Positions 1 to 10,778 of a DNA stretch of 64,000 nucleotides are shown here, in pieces. The stretch is taken from the NCBI GenBank assembly GCA_017311315.1, contig CM029644.1, forward strand, positions 29,655,606-29,719,605, written 5' to 3'. Each line of letters starts with the position of its first letter. Positions within the stretch are counted from its first letter, which is position 1. The translations under genes were made by a program, and so were the position numbers. This DNA is from Dendrocalamus latiflorus (taxonomy: Eukaryota > Streptophyta > Magnoliopsida > Poales > Poaceae). Under the pieces are notes generated by a model. The model worked only from the letters and a program-made list of their open reading frames with translations, made no database searches and was not told where the DNA came from.

Positions 1-90
1 GTCGTTGTCCTCGGCAAGATGGTATATTGTATTGTCGATTCATCGAATTGGTATTAATTCTGTTGGTTTAACGAATGCGTACATTTGCAG

Positions 91-387
91 GAGCCTCCAC
101 CGCTTTGTGATTTTGAGCAGTGGATCGACACTGCGATCGCTGAGGATGACAAAAAATATCTTGACGCCAATAAGAAGTGGGATGAAGAACGAAAGGAGAG
201 GTGGGAAAGGGAGAAGAAACAGGAGGAGGCCGCGAGGGAACACCGTGAGGAGGAGCGTAGGAGGGCCGCGGCAAAGCGCAAGGGAGAAAGGCAGAAGAAG
301 CTAGAGAGAGCGCGGCGTGCCAAGGCAGCCCTTGAGCAGTACCCTGATGCTCAGAGAAAGGGGAAGTGGCCTCGATGCACTCAGTAG
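91..387 (+). CDS. GRF-type zinc-finger protein, last exon only (partial, 5' part off-window)
   Basis: The exon starts after a good 3' splice site (TTTGCAG ending at 90) and runs open to TAG at 385-387, 98 residues. It begins with PPPLCDFEQWID, the second half of a GRF-type zinc finger (the last Cys followed by a K/Q-W-I-D block), followed by a very charged Arg/Glu/Lys helix of about 75 residues likely to form a coiled coil, and ends RKGKWPRCTQ. It is the counterpart of the last exon of the gene at 59568-60360, which has the same CxxxxWID block, coiled coil and KGKWPRSTQ end. The first exon, holding the other zinc ligands, lies outside the window. No stops or frameshifts are seen in this exon. 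The function is unknown; GRF fingers in other proteins bind single-stranded nucleic acid. It is read as an accessory gene of the decayed MULE that also holds the MURA and PMD relics. Confidence 0.7.
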   Translation, partial: EPPPLCDFEQWIDTAIAEDDKKYLDANKKWDEERKERWEREKKQEEAAREHREEERRRAAAKRKGERQKKLERARRAKAALEQYPDAQRKGKWPRCTQ

Positions 388-591
388 TTTGATGTATGCA
401 GACGTATATATTTTCTGAAAATTTATAAACTATGTATGTGGACTATGTATGTATGTGGACGTATGCACTCAGTATGTTATTTTGGGCTGTGCTTATTCAT
501 TTGGTGAATGTCAATTAGTATTATTTGTGCGGATGCGGATGGAACGAAACAACTAGGCCGAGCTTGCAGTTTTAATGCAAGTGCAGTAATC

Positions 592-752
592 ACGGCGCCA
601 AACAACCTGGCGCCGTATGTAAGTAGCACGGCGCAAACACTCTGGCGCCGAGATATTGAAATACGGCGCGCAAAACTTTGGCGCCACATCCCGGCGCCAA
701 AGTTACTGGCGCCGTTTTTCAATAACTTGGCGCCAGAGTGTTTGGCGCCGTG
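592..752. repeat. GGCGCC-rich short inverted-repeat array (inner copy)
   Basis: About ten GGCGCC or near-GGCGCC hexamers occur in 160 bp, mostly arranged as facing pairs such as ACGGCGCCAA and TTGGCGCCGT with 6-10 bp between, so each pair can fold into a small hairpin. A second array of the same design is at 4189-4345, and both belong to the decayed MULE. Confidence 0.75.
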
Positions 753-794
753 CTACGAAAACCAACAGAAAAAACAACAAAGAGCTGTCTGTTT

Positions 795-990
795 CTGCAT
801 ATACAAAACACATGCACACATGCACATATACAAAATACATACATTCACATATAAAACACATACGCATAACTGAATAAGTCTAGATGCATACATTTTACAT
901 ATATATATATCTCAAATCATACATACATACATATATGCACACATACATCGTCATGCACACATATAAAATACACATACACATACACACAAC
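795..990. repeat. Low-complexity ACAT/CACA-rich stretch
   Basis: Purely simple sequence built from ACAC, ACATAC and TATA units. No gene is visible. Confidence 0.7.
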
Positions 991-1090
991 TCTCATCATC
1001 ATGGGTTGGAGGACGCAGTATGGGAATCATCGTGAGCTTGCCGCGGTGCTCTCTGTCATAGAACTCGTCCACCAGCCGGTACCTCGCCAT
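917..1090 (-). pseudogene. Plant mobile domain (PMD) gene, N-terminal remnant
   Basis: Directly after an acceptor-like CACAG, an ATG at 1090 opens MARYRLVDEFYDREHRG and continues to LRPPTHDDE, after which the reading runs into simple sequence and stops. The start aligns with the intact PMD gene at 54671 (MAFELLEPRWDEHHRC): both open with ATGGCG just after a splice acceptor, lie downstream of MURA on the same strand, and share the W/Y-D-x-x-H-R block. Only about 30 residues remain, and the PMD core is missing. The match is short, so this reading rests mainly on position and the shared start. Confidence 0.45.
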
Positions 1091-1134
1091 CCTGTGCATT
1101 CAAAATTACGTTAGTGATAAAAATAACAAAATAT

Positions 1135-3792
1135 CTAAAAATTATGCTCTCTAGACCTAACAATGCTAACCTGAGTGGAACGACGTTGACACGTCCGTGA
1201 ATTGTGACCCAATAGACCACACATACCGCAGTGTGTCTCCTGTGGGTCCTCAACGAAGGGATTTGCCCTACCCCTCTTGGTGCGACCAGGTATCCGATCC
1301 ATGTCCATCTTGTACCTTGACCGCTTCCTGCTGCCCCTCTTGTGCCAACGTAACCCCGCGTCCGCTATGTACGTGGGACCCGAGTAAAGTGGCCACTCGC
1401 TTTCATCACGATATGGCTCAAACCGTGGGGCCCATGTCCTCACCAATGCATCCACGCTGAATAGTCTCGGGATTTTGGTCTCAACATCGACATTCCGGGC
1501 CCTACATGCGGTCACCATGTGGGAGCATGGAAAATGGAACTTGTCGGGAACACCGCATGTGCATGTGAAGGATGTAATCACGACCTTATGCTTTCGGGCC
1601 TCTCGGAGCTCTCCATTCTCGGTTGTCCCTCCACCCTCAACAACCTCATACGTGCCCGTCACATGGTCAAAACAGTGGTACTTCTGTTCATTGGCTTGCA
1701 TATTCGCTTTGGTAATGAAGCCGTGAGGACGAGGTGGCCAACGTGCATGTGCCTTTAACATGTCTGAGGCTTCCCGGTGCCGGTTGACAAACCATGCAAC
1801 ACACTTGTAGAAAGTGAACGCCGCAATTGCGGTAACTGGCAATCCACGTGCCCCCTTAAGCAGCCCATTGAAGCATTCTGCCATGTTGCTAGTCATGAAC
1901 CCATACCTCCTTCCCAATGGGTCATGAGCCCTTGACCATTTGTGCACATCCCTCATTAAACCCCTTATCCAATCACGACCCTCGGCATTAGTTTTCGTTT
2001 TCAACTCCTCTAACTTCTCATCGAACAGCTTTACCTCTCTCTGGCGACATACCTCCTCGAAAAGTGCAAAATTGGCCTTCACCCCATCTTTTTTGAACAA
2101 GTTCTCTGCAAGGTGCCTTGTACACCAACGATGATGTACAAGTAAATATCCTGGTATCACTTCCTTAACGGCGCTCAAGATCCCAGCGTGCCTGTCAGAC
2201 AACACACATACCTCCCTCCCCGGGCCAACCACATGGATCCGTACAAGCCGTAGAAACCAAGCCTAGCTAGATTTGTCCTCCTTCTCCACCAAAGCAAAAG
2301 CCAACGGCACAAGCGAGTTGTCCGCATCACAGCCAATAGAAATCAACAACGATCCCTCATACTTGCCCAACAGGAACGTCCCATCAATTGACAGAACAGG
2401 CCTACAATGTTTGAAAGCCTCGACACACTGACCAAAGCACCAGAATGCTCGAAAAAAATATGTCTTCCATTAACCCATACATCGGGCTTAGGCACGTACT
2501 CATATCGCATTCCTGCATTGGCCGCTTTCATTGCGTTCAACATGGCCGGCAAACGCTCATACGCCTCCTCCCAATCAGCATAAATCAACTTCAAAGCACG
2601 TTGTTGCACCCTCCATGCTTTCCCATACTTGATTGTGTAGTGCCACTTTTAGTTTAACGGCCTCTATCACTGCTGCCACGCGCATCGTCGGCATGTGCTT
2701 TATCATGGGGTACAGGCGGGTTGCAATGAACCGAGAAGTCAACTGACGATGTTTCTGGCTGGGCTCGGAAGACCCACAGTTGTGCGGTCCATCCACAGTT
2801 GTAATATTAAACCTCTCCGTACCCTTCACCTTCCTGGCACAAACTTTCCATGCACACCCTGTGCTCTCACATTTGATGGTGTATCGACGTTTGGCGTATG
2901 AGTTCTTAACCCGGTATGGACGGTTGTGCACGATCGAGTACTCTTTCAACCACATCTTCAATGCCGACATATCCTCAAAGACATGACCCTTCTGAATTAT
3001 GATACTAGCCCCAGGCCTAGGTACGTCTCTCTGCATTTGCCCTCAATCCGCGACAGCCCTATGTGCATTGCTCAGGTCATTATAATCGGACACTAGTGGA
3101 TCACGGCCAGGAAACATTCTTCTCAACATCTCAATTTCGCTAGACGTCAAACATGTGACTGGTCTGTCATCATCTGAGTCCACAGCCCTCGCATCCTCAT
3201 AATCAGCCTCGTCTCCTGCAAGCTGTACATCCACCCTGTTAGATGCTACACAAACCATGGGTTCCTCAAACACTGTCTCCTCGTCGAATCCACCAACAAA
3301 GCGGTCATCGACATCCTCAGAGTCAGCTTCTACCTGAGTCAATGGAACCTCACATACTTGAGCCGAGGATACAACTTGCACCTCGACCTCTTCATGATCT
3401 GGTGACCCAACCAACGGTGAGTCATTGAGATCCAATGCAGCCCTAGGAGGCGATTGATCTCTCACCACCCTCTGCACAAACAAGTCAGGTGCTCTGACCT
3501 CTGAGTCCAAAACAATGGCCACATAGTTATCTCATTCACCGTCGCTGCCAATCGAAACCAATCTCTTTATACGCGGCCCCTTTGACGACCCAACATCAAT
3601 CAATACTTGCATAACGACATCACCATGCTCATATGTCCATCCCAACCTCTCTTTCAAGCAATAAATGACATCACCATACGACGGACGTGAACTAAATAGC
3701 AATGTGGTCTCTTCCATGCCCTCCAAATCAACACCCCCATTGTCATTTCTCTTCACAGTACCACCATGGTGCAAAGTCACAACCTTATCCAT
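1135..3792 (-). pseudogene. MURA-type MULE transposase, inactivated
   Basis: This is the transposase gene of a Mutator-like element, read on the minus strand from ATG at 3792. Visible parts in order are a PB1-like N-terminal region, an acidic stretch, a MuDR DNA-binding region (CESTGCAWKV block), the MULE DDE core (SIDGTFLLGKY, then VLSDRHAG), the TSNMAECFNG block, a SWIM zinc finger (CTCGVPDKFHFPCSH) and a C-terminal zinc knuckle (CGMCGLLGHNSRTC). It is broken in at least five places: in-frame stops at 3532-3534, 3043-3045 and 2263-2265, a frameshift near 2649 beside a short T run, and a second near 2455 in a run of seven A (plus strand) that restores the original frame. The segment after 2232 is open for 365 codons. 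It differs clearly from the intact MURA at 51729 and is an older insertion. Confidence 0.85.
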
Positions 3793-4188
3793 CTATAGCA
3801 CAACAAATAAACATATCTCAGTCATTACGTACAATAATCAAACACTAGAAACAGATCTATCCACATTATTGCTAATACATTACGCATATCTATTGCGAAT
3901 CGAACCTAAAACCGAGCCAAATCCAACTAATTTCATCTAGGGTTTCAACTTTTGCCCTACGAAATGTACCTCAAATAATCCATATCTACTACAACAAATC
4001 AAAGGAGGAGAGGGAGCTCACCTTGCTTGCTCGGTTTGGAAGCAAAATCGCGAAGAAAATCGATGGATTGGGGTGGATTTTGAGGGGGAGAGAGGGGCGG
4101 CGGCGGAGGCTGCTCTCTGCTCGGTCTGTTCAAACAGAGGAGTGGAGTGAGGGGGCCGGGGGCTGCGCTCGGTGTTAAGTCCCAGGAA
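3793..4188. other. Upstream region of the broken MURA gene
   Basis: AT-rich leader or promoter of the minus-strand MURA relic. There is no coding signal and no clear core promoter motif that I would defend. Confidence 0.4.
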
Positions 4189-4345
4189 ACGGCGCCACGA
4201 ACGTTAGCGCCGTTCATGAATGTCACGGCGCCATGTGCGTTGGCGCCGTGTTGTGCCACCGTGGATCCTACGTGTCTATTTATGGCGCCAAAGAATATGG
4301 CGTCGTGTCGTGTACCCTGGGCGCCATGTGAGTTGGCGCCGTGCT
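4189..4345. repeat. GGCGCC-rich short inverted-repeat array (outer copy)
   Basis: Same architecture as 592-752: CACGGCGCCA and TTGGCGCCGT half-sites repeated about eight times, some mutated. It lies between the MURA promoter side and the element's presumed right end, which fits a subterminal position. Confidence 0.7.
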
Positions 4346-4857
4346 AGGGGTCCATTTTTGTAAATCTTTTCTCTAGGGGTCCATATGTAAAAAACTTTTA
4401 AATTTTGGACTAAAAAGCAAAAATTTTACTCTGATCTGTGCGTGGGGTATGGAGTGAGAAGGGGCAAAACGGTCACTCCATGTAATGAAAAAGCAAACTG
4501 AAATTAAAATAGAGTTTAAGTGGAGGAAATGACAAAAGAAAGAAATAAACACTCAAGTTTGTGGCATAATTACAAAGATATTTAAGTATATAGTAAAAGA
4601 AAGAATGGCACATAAATTTGTAGCATTAGGGCAATTTTCCCTAATTAATTCTACCGAAGCGGCAAGCTTACCGAATTGACACACTTCGACAGCCCTCCGT
4701 CAGGGTGCGCACCTACCCGGACTCGTCATCATCGAGCCATAGAGCTCCAGTGAAGTCCTGCCGTCGTTCGTCTGCTGGCCCGTCACACGAGTTACAAGCC
4801 TAGTAGCTAGGTGTCTGGGCCAGTGGACCATTACTTGTTCAGGTTAGATTTTTTTCG
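4346..4857. other. AT-rich stretch with two GGGGTCCAT direct repeats
   Basis: AGGGGTCCAT occurs at 4346 and again at about 4374, echoing the GGACCCCT of the MULE termini when read on the other strand. From about 4440 to 4857 I see no gene or recognisable repeat. Confidence 0.4.
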
Positions 4858-4950
4858 TGGCTCCGCCCTGCATGTCAAAACGGAACTTTTTTGGTTCGGG
4901 GGCAAAAACGGAACTTTGGGTGTTTATGGGTCCAAATGTGTCCAAAATTC
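4858..4950 (-). repeat. MULE terminal-inverted-repeat-like segment, probable right end of the decayed element
   Basis: Read on the minus strand from 4950 it begins GAATTTTGGACACATTTGG and continues GACCCATAAACA, then GTTCCGTTTTTGCCCCC. The intact MULE starting at 49487 begins GAAATTTGGACACTGTTGG and continues GACCCCTAAACA, then TTCCATTTTTGGCCCCC. Order and spacing agree over about 60 bp. The partner terminus would lie off-window, so no target duplication can be tested. Confidence 0.55.
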
Positions 4951-5426
<476 letters not shown>

Positions 5427-5488
5427 GTTGCGAAGGCGCATGTCTTGCACTCGATCGATCTCAAGTAAGTGATCCTCAGCTAACCGTG

Positions 5489-6046
5489 ATGGCCTCCTCG
5501 ACGTCGCTGCAGCTGCTTCTCGTCGTCGTCCTGGCCTTCTCATCGTCCGCCGTTCTCGCGGCCGGCAGCGGCAAGCGGGGCGGTAACAGGCACACCCACA
5601 TCCGCCTCTACATCCACGAGACGTTCTCCGGCCCGAACGCCACGGTGGCGTCCCCGGTGGTGTCGTCCCCGCTCGGCGCCAACGCGACGTTCGGGGAGCT
5701 CGGCGTGCTCGACGACGAGCTGCGCACGGGGCAGCACCAGGCGTCCGAGCTCGTGGGCCGCTTCCAGGGGTTCTTCGTCGGCACGGACCTGACGGAGCCG
5801 AGCTACATGTCGGCCGTCAGCCTCGTGTTCACCGCCGGCGAGTACAACGGGAGCACGTTGACCGTGCAGGGCCAGTTCGGCTTCGACGTCGACGGCACGC
5901 TCGAGCGCACCGTCGTGGGCGGCACCGGCAGGTTCAGGATGGCGCGCGGCTACTCCCTCATGGAGATTGTGAGCACCCCGACGCCGGAGTCGGCCGTATT
6001 CAAGATCGACCTGCTCGTGCTCATGCCCCGGCGTCGCCAATACTAG
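5489..6046 (+). CDS. Dirigent protein (secreted)
   Basis: A 185-residue intronless reading frame, the normal size for the family. The start is the ATG at 5489; the GTG just before it is not a plausible plant start. Residues 1 to about 24 form a signal peptide (leucine/valine core, alanine-rich cleavage region), so the protein should be secreted to the cell wall. Dirigent hallmarks follow in order: HIRLYIHETFSGPNAT, GANATFGELGVLDDELRTG, the VGRFQGFFVG strand, SLVFTAGEYNGSTLTVQGQ, LERTVVGGTGRFRMARGY, and a last strand ending FKIDLLVL. Dirigent proteins are beta-barrels that steer the coupling of phenoxy radicals during lignan or related synthesis; the substrate here is not predictable. N-glycosylation motifs NAT and NGS are present. 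A rearranged paralogue lies 5 kb downstream in the same orientation, so the pair is probably a tandem duplication split by a retrotransposon. Confidence 0.93.
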   Translation: MASSTSLQLLLVVVLAFSSSAVLAAGSGKRGGNRHTHIRLYIHETFSGPNATVASPVVSSPLGANATFGELGVLDDELRTGQHQASELVGRFQGFFVGTDLTEPSYMSAVSLVFTAGEYNGSTLTVQGQFGFDVDGTLERTVVGGTGRFRMARGYSLMEIVSTPTPESAVFKIDLLVLMPRRRQY

Positions 6047-6848
6047 CTAGCTAGATTCCTTGGGTCGCTCCATCCCATCTGGGCGCAAGCATTGCGCGCA
6101 GTGGGCTAAGTACGTTTCATCTGAACGGTTTCTTTTGATTCCACGTGTTCGTCTATGTGTTTCGTTGTGGTGTCATCGTGTGCGAGTCACGATAACGATT
6201 TGTGTACCGTAATATCGCTAGAATTATAAGTTCATGGAAGCGTATGTCTAGACATTATCTAAATATTTTTTTCTAATTATTATTTAAAATTATGATTCTT
6301 AGATTAGAAATTAAGAGATCATTTGTTTTTGAAGAGAGATTTTTTTTCAAATGAGATGGGGCATAATTTAAGGAGGGAGGAAAGAGAATTCATGGACATT
6401 AGATCTCTAATCCAACAGTCATAAATCTAGATGATAGTTAGAAAAAAAACGTCCGAATGATGTTTTACAAAACCCTTCATAAAAATTTGATACTATGGTT
6501 CGTGTCGCTTAATAGCAAGCTCTCGGGAGGACGACGGAAGCGGCATGAAAGGGCAAAAGTTTTCATTTTAATGGCATAGAACAAAACCAGCTTTTTTTCA
6601 ATGGCATTTCAGAGAAGTGATGAACTCTCCGTAGCAAGCATGTAAGAAATTTTCTCTCTCTTTTTTAAAAAATCGAACAGTGGAAAGAGTTGGATCGGTT
6701 CCAGGTGGGGCCAAGAGAGTTGGAGCTATACTAGAAGTTCCCGACATTGCAAGCAAACTGTCGGGCATTCACTAAGTTTAGCATAATTTCTACCAATATT
6801 TAGTGCTTTTAGTTGCCTCTAAGGTGAGACTCATAAATAAATGGTGGT
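6047..6848. other. Dirigent 3' flank, no gene seen
   Basis: AT-rich flank with no coding signal. No clear polyadenylation signal and no transposon ends were recognised. Confidence 0.4.
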
Positions 6849-6986
6849 GTCTAGGGGGTACTTAAGTATTTTTTGTAGTTTGGAGCATCCAGATTTTTTG
6901 GAAGGGGTGTATACATATAAGAAGAGGGATTGGAGTGTTTTTTGTGGTTCGGAGCACTCATATTTTTTTGATAGGGTGTATATTAT
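6849..6986. repeat. Diverged ~75-bp tandem repeat, left part
   Basis: Two units share TTTTTTGTRGTTYGGAGCA, then CATATTTTTTTGATAGGGTGTATA. A third diverged unit (GATTCGGACCACTCATATT, then GGGGTTTATACATA) sits at 9346-9415, just beyond the retrotransposon, so the element landed inside a short tandem array. Confidence 0.6.
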
Positions 6987-7353
6987 TGAAGTTACTCCAG
7001 CGTCTCACTTACTCCAGCGTCTCTCCGTTTCTTCATTTACTCCAGCATGTCACGTTTCTCATTTTTATTGCTTCCGTTTCAGCTAGTAGAAGAGTTAGTA
7101 GTGGAGCCGTTTTGCTTTGTGAATGCTTCAGTTAGATGTCTTTTATTTCTTCCGTTTGAGAGTTAGTAGTGGAGCAGTATCGCTGCATGAAAAATTGCCA
7201 TCTTTTATTTGTTGTGTTCCTATAAATAAGCATGTAATACATCAGAAAAAGCTGCCCCGTTTTGCAGCACCAAAACATCTGTGTTTTTCCTGTGTTTGCA
7301 TTTCATTTGAAGCGTGAGCTAGAAAGTTGAGAGATTAGCAAGGGCGGCTGACA
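6987..7353 (+). repeat. Left LTR
   Basis: Starts TGAAGTTACTCC and ends CGGCTGACA. It contains TATAAATAAGC at about 7222, a likely TATA box for element transcription, and a 17-bp tandem duplication near the 5' end that the right LTR lacks. Confidence 0.85.
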
Positions 7354-7354
7354 A

Positions 7355-8920
7355 TTGGTATCTGAACTCGACACCAGCGTGCGCGGTTCCGTCCAGTTCG
7401 GCGACGCCTCGCGAGTCCGCATCGAGGGGAGCGGCACTGTGCTCTTTGCCTGCAAGAACGGCGATCACTGCGTGCTCACCGGCGTCTACTACATCCCGCG
7501 CCTTCGCAGCAACATCGTCAGCCTCGGCCAGCTGGATGAATCTCGCTGCAAGATGGAGATCGAGAATGGCGTCCTCACACTGCGCGACCTCCAACGCCGG
7601 CTGCTATGCCGAGTTCGGCGGACCGCTGGACGTCTCTATGTGCTCAACGTCAACATTGCACGGCCCATTTGCCTCGCGGCGAGGGGCAAGGAGGAGGCCT
7701 GGACATGGCATGCGCGTTTCGGTCACCTCAACTTCGATTCGCTTCGCATGCTCGCTCGGCGCGGGATGGCGCGGGGTCTGCCGCAGCTTGAGCGCATAAA
7801 TCAGGTTTGCGACAGCTGCCTGATCGGTAAGCAAAAGCGAACACCGTTCCCCGCCGCGGCGGCGTACCGCGTGTCGGAGCGCATCGATCTCGTCCACGGC
7901 GATATATGCGGGCCCATCACGCCGGCAACCTATGGCGGCAAGAGGTACTTCCTGTTGTTGATTGATGATCTAACCCGCTACATGTGGCTCTTTCTGCTGG
8001 CGGTGAAAAGTGATGCTCCTGCAACCATCAAGCGCTTCAAGGCCGGTGTTGAGGTCGAGACCGGCCGCAAGCTGTGTGTACTTCGCACGGATCGCAGAGG
8101 GGAATTCTCCTCCGTGGAGTTTGGTCTGTACTGCGCCAACGAGGGTGTCCAGCGGCACCGCACGGCGCCGTACTCCCCTCAGCAGAATGGCGTGGTCGAA
8201 CGCCGCAACCAGACGATTGTGGCCATGGCGCGCTGCATGATGAAGGCAAAGGACATGCCGGGGGAGTTCTGGGGCGAGGTGGTGTCCACTGCCGTCTTCA
8301 TCCTGAACCGTTCGCCGATGAAGAGTGTTCGCAACAAGACCCCGTATGAGGCATGGCACGATCGAATACCTACTGTGCATTACTTCAAGACGTTCGGGTG
8401 CGTTGTTTATGTCAAGGACGTGAGACCGCATTTGAAGAAACTCGATGACCGAAGCAAGGCCATGGCGTTCCTCGGCTATGAACCGGGAGCCAAGGCATAT
8501 CGCGCTTACGACCCGGCGTCCCGGCGTGTTTGTGTCACCCGCGACGCCGTGTTCGATGAAGCGGCGAAGTGGGATTGGGCGGCTTCAGGAGAGTCCGTTG
8601 CGGCGTCCTTGGGTGATTCGTTCACCGTCCACTACGAGGTGGTTTCCTCCTCTGTGCCATCCAGCATGGCGTCGGGAGGCTAGGCATCAACACCGGAACA
8701 TTTGGAGACGGCGGCTCCCAACGACCTTGCTTCGCCACGCACTCCGGAACCAGCTATCGAGTTCGTATCGCCCCCAACTACTGAACCCGACGTCGACGAC
8801 AACCACGGGGCACCGCGGCGCTACAGAAGCATGGCCAACATCTTCGCCACTTCGAAGCTGGTGGAGCTCGACTCCGACGAGCTTCATTTAATCGTCACTC
8901 GGGCGCATCAGGTTTCATGA
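7355..8920 (+). pseudogene. Copia pol fragment: GAG-pre-integrase and integrase, no RT
   Basis: Open from 7355 to a TAG at 8681-8683, and open again in the same frame to TGA at 8918-8920. The integrase zinc-binding HHCC is visible (HARFGHLNFDSL, then CDSCLIGK). The catalytic triad follows: D in HGDICGPI, D in LRTDRRGEF and E in PQQNGVVERRNQ. After the stop come a Pro/Thr linker and RRYRSMANIFATSKLVEL, the block that normally precedes RT, then the frame ends. HEIRKKAGIVEVVSTAR in another frame is the normal end of RNase H. So one deletion removed RT and most of RNase H, and another removed gag and most of protease up to SELDTS. A normal copia polyprotein is about 1,300 residues. Confidence 0.88.
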
Positions 8921-8984
8921 AATTCGCAAGAAGGCAGGCATCGTCGAGGTCGTGAGCACGGCAAGGACTAGGGGGGAGAAATAT

Positions 8985-9334
8985 TGAAGTTACTCCAGCG
9001 TCTCTCCGTTTCTTCATTTACTCCAGCATGTCACGTTTCTCATTTTTTATTGCTTCCGTTTCAGCTAGTAGAAGAGTTAGTAGTGGAGCCGTTTTGCTTT
9101 GTGAATGCTTCAGTTAGATGTCTTTTATTTCTTCCGTTTGAGAGTTAGTAGTGGAGCAGTATCGCTGCATGAAAAATTGCCATCTTTTATTTGTTATGTT
9201 CCTATAAATAAGCATGTAATACATCAGAAAAGCTGCCCCGTTTTGCAGCACCAAAACATCTGTGTTTTTCCTGTGTTTGCATTTCATTTGAAGCATGAGC
9301 TAGAAAGTTGAGAGATTAGCAAGGGCGCCTGACA
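8985..9334 (+). repeat. Right LTR
   Basis: 350 bp, almost identical to 6987-7353 apart from the 17-bp duplication and a few single-base changes, which points to a fairly recent insertion. Confidence 0.85.
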
Positions 9335-9419
9335 CATATATGGGAGAAGAGAGATTCGAGTATTTTTTTTTATGATTCGGACCACTCATATTTTTTTAAA
9401 GGGGTTTATACATAGGAGA

Positions 9420-10036
9420 AAAATATTAATACTCCGAGTCCGCTCTGAATGTTGTTTAGCGATTCCCTAAATAAATAAGTTAAAAACAAAAAATAATTTC
9501 TCTCGTCTCTATTTCTTAACCTCTCTCTTGCATGTGGCCCCAACATGCTTAGAAGCATGTTGCCTCTAGCCTGAGGCTGTGACCATTTCTCCTGCAATAT
9601 TTGGAGGCAGCCTCCAAGGCTGCTCTCCTCTGAAGAGGCCAAAAGTGAAGCATACTGTGAATTCTCTGCTGTCGTTTTCCATTATATGCAGTTGCCTACG
9701 TTTGGTCGGAAGTATTGAGTTTCATGCACTAGTCAGTTCACCCAAAAATTTAAACTGATGAGAAAAGATGTGCAATTTACTTATACTTCAACAGGAAGTA
9801 ACGGAATAGATTGCATATCCTGTGGCGTCCATGTCGTTGTTCTTCACTTGCAGCCGAACTACCAGAACGTCGACAGTAGAAGGCAGAGCAATACTACAGT
9901 ATATGTGTGCTCGTTGACTCTGCTACGAGTAATTCATGTAGTTGAGTATAAAAAACACAACAATTTCTAACTATAATTTTCTATCTTCACGTCTTACAAT
10001 ATTCGTTCTGTGAAAGTCTAACCTCCTAATTAAATA
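9420..10036. other. No gene seen
   Basis: AT-rich flank downstream of the retrotransposon. Short open frames here have no family features. Confidence 0.4.
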
Positions 10037-10039
10037 GTC

Positions 10040-10315
10040 TAAAGCCTCATTCATTTCAATTTAAACTTCTGATTTCTAATTTATTTTTCATTATTCATAA
10101 ATTTCATCTTTTCTGTTTTTTAAGCTTTTTTTTAGTTTTTTACCAATCTTTTTTTCGTATTTGTTTACATTGTATATTATGGGTTAATCTGTTTTTTTAT
10201 TTTTAAATTTTTTAAATTTAATTATATCGAATAAGTCACCTTAAGACTTAAGATACAATTCAATTTCAGTCATATATCCTTATTTTTTTATCTAAATAAG
10301 TGGCACCCAAATATA
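10040..10315 (-). repeat. MITE family A, copy 1
   Basis: Member of a family recurring at least nine more times in the window. Its marks, read on the family plus strand, are TAATACAAACGAATAC, then GAAAAAAG with spaced AAAA, a GAAATTTA-type block, and an end like GCTCAAACCGAAATGAGCGG. Here it is inverted. Confidence 0.6.
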
Positions 10316-10439
10316 TATTTTTTTATTCGTTTATACTGACTAGTCTATGCAACAGGAAGCTGGCGCTAGCCTGCCTGTGCCTAGCTTACAGGTTCACCGT
10401 ACGAAACTGGCGAGTTGCAGGTTGCAGTAACTATATATA

Positions 10440-10695
10440 GGCGCCGTTCGGTTAAATTAAAATAAACTATTTTATTATTAAAATTATACTGTAATTTATA
10501 ATAGCTTATTTGGTGTAATTAAATTTAAAAATTTTAAAAATAAAAAATAGATTAACTTATCATAGATAATACAAACGAATATAGGAAAAAAGAATCGACA
10601 AAAAACCTAAAAATCAAAAAGTCAGAAAAACACAAAATTTAGAAATAGTAAAAAATAAATCAGAAGATTAAATCAAAATAAGCGGAGCCATAGCC
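10440..10695 (+). repeat. MITE family A, copy 2
   Basis: Starts GCGCCGTTCGGTTAAATTA, carries ATACAAACGAATATAGG in the middle and ends CAAAATAAGCGGAGCC. It lies about 125 bp after the inverted copy at 10040, in the upstream region of the second dirigent gene. Confidence 0.65.
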
Positions 10696-10778
10696 CCTGC
10701 ATGTTTGTTATACACTTGCACAAGCAAAAGCACTATACGATCCAGGTGAGTGGTGAACTGGTGATCGATCATCAAGTC

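Larger units (their letters stand above)
6987..9334 (+). mobile_element. Compact, internally deleted Ty1/copia-like LTR retrotransposon (2,348 bp)
   Basis: Two direct repeats (6987-7353 and 8985-9334) that start TGAAGTT and end TGACA flank 1.63 kb of internal DNA. A purine tract (CTAGGGGGGAGAA) sits directly before the right LTR. A primer-binding site in the initiator-tRNA(Met) position (TTGGTATC) follows the left LTR by one base and is cut short by coding sequence. The internal part codes only for the end of the protease/pre-integrase region, the integrase and the first residues of the RT domain, then jumps to the last residues of RNase H. Gag, most of protease, RT and nearly all RNase H are gone. 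The LTRs are very similar; the left carries an extra 17-bp duplication. I see no clean 5-bp target duplication (ATTAT and CATAT). Confidence 0.85.

Noticed and set aside
592..752. CRISPR-like array
   Set aside because: GGCGCC units are short, irregular and palindromic in pairs, in a plant nuclear transposon; no spacer regularity.
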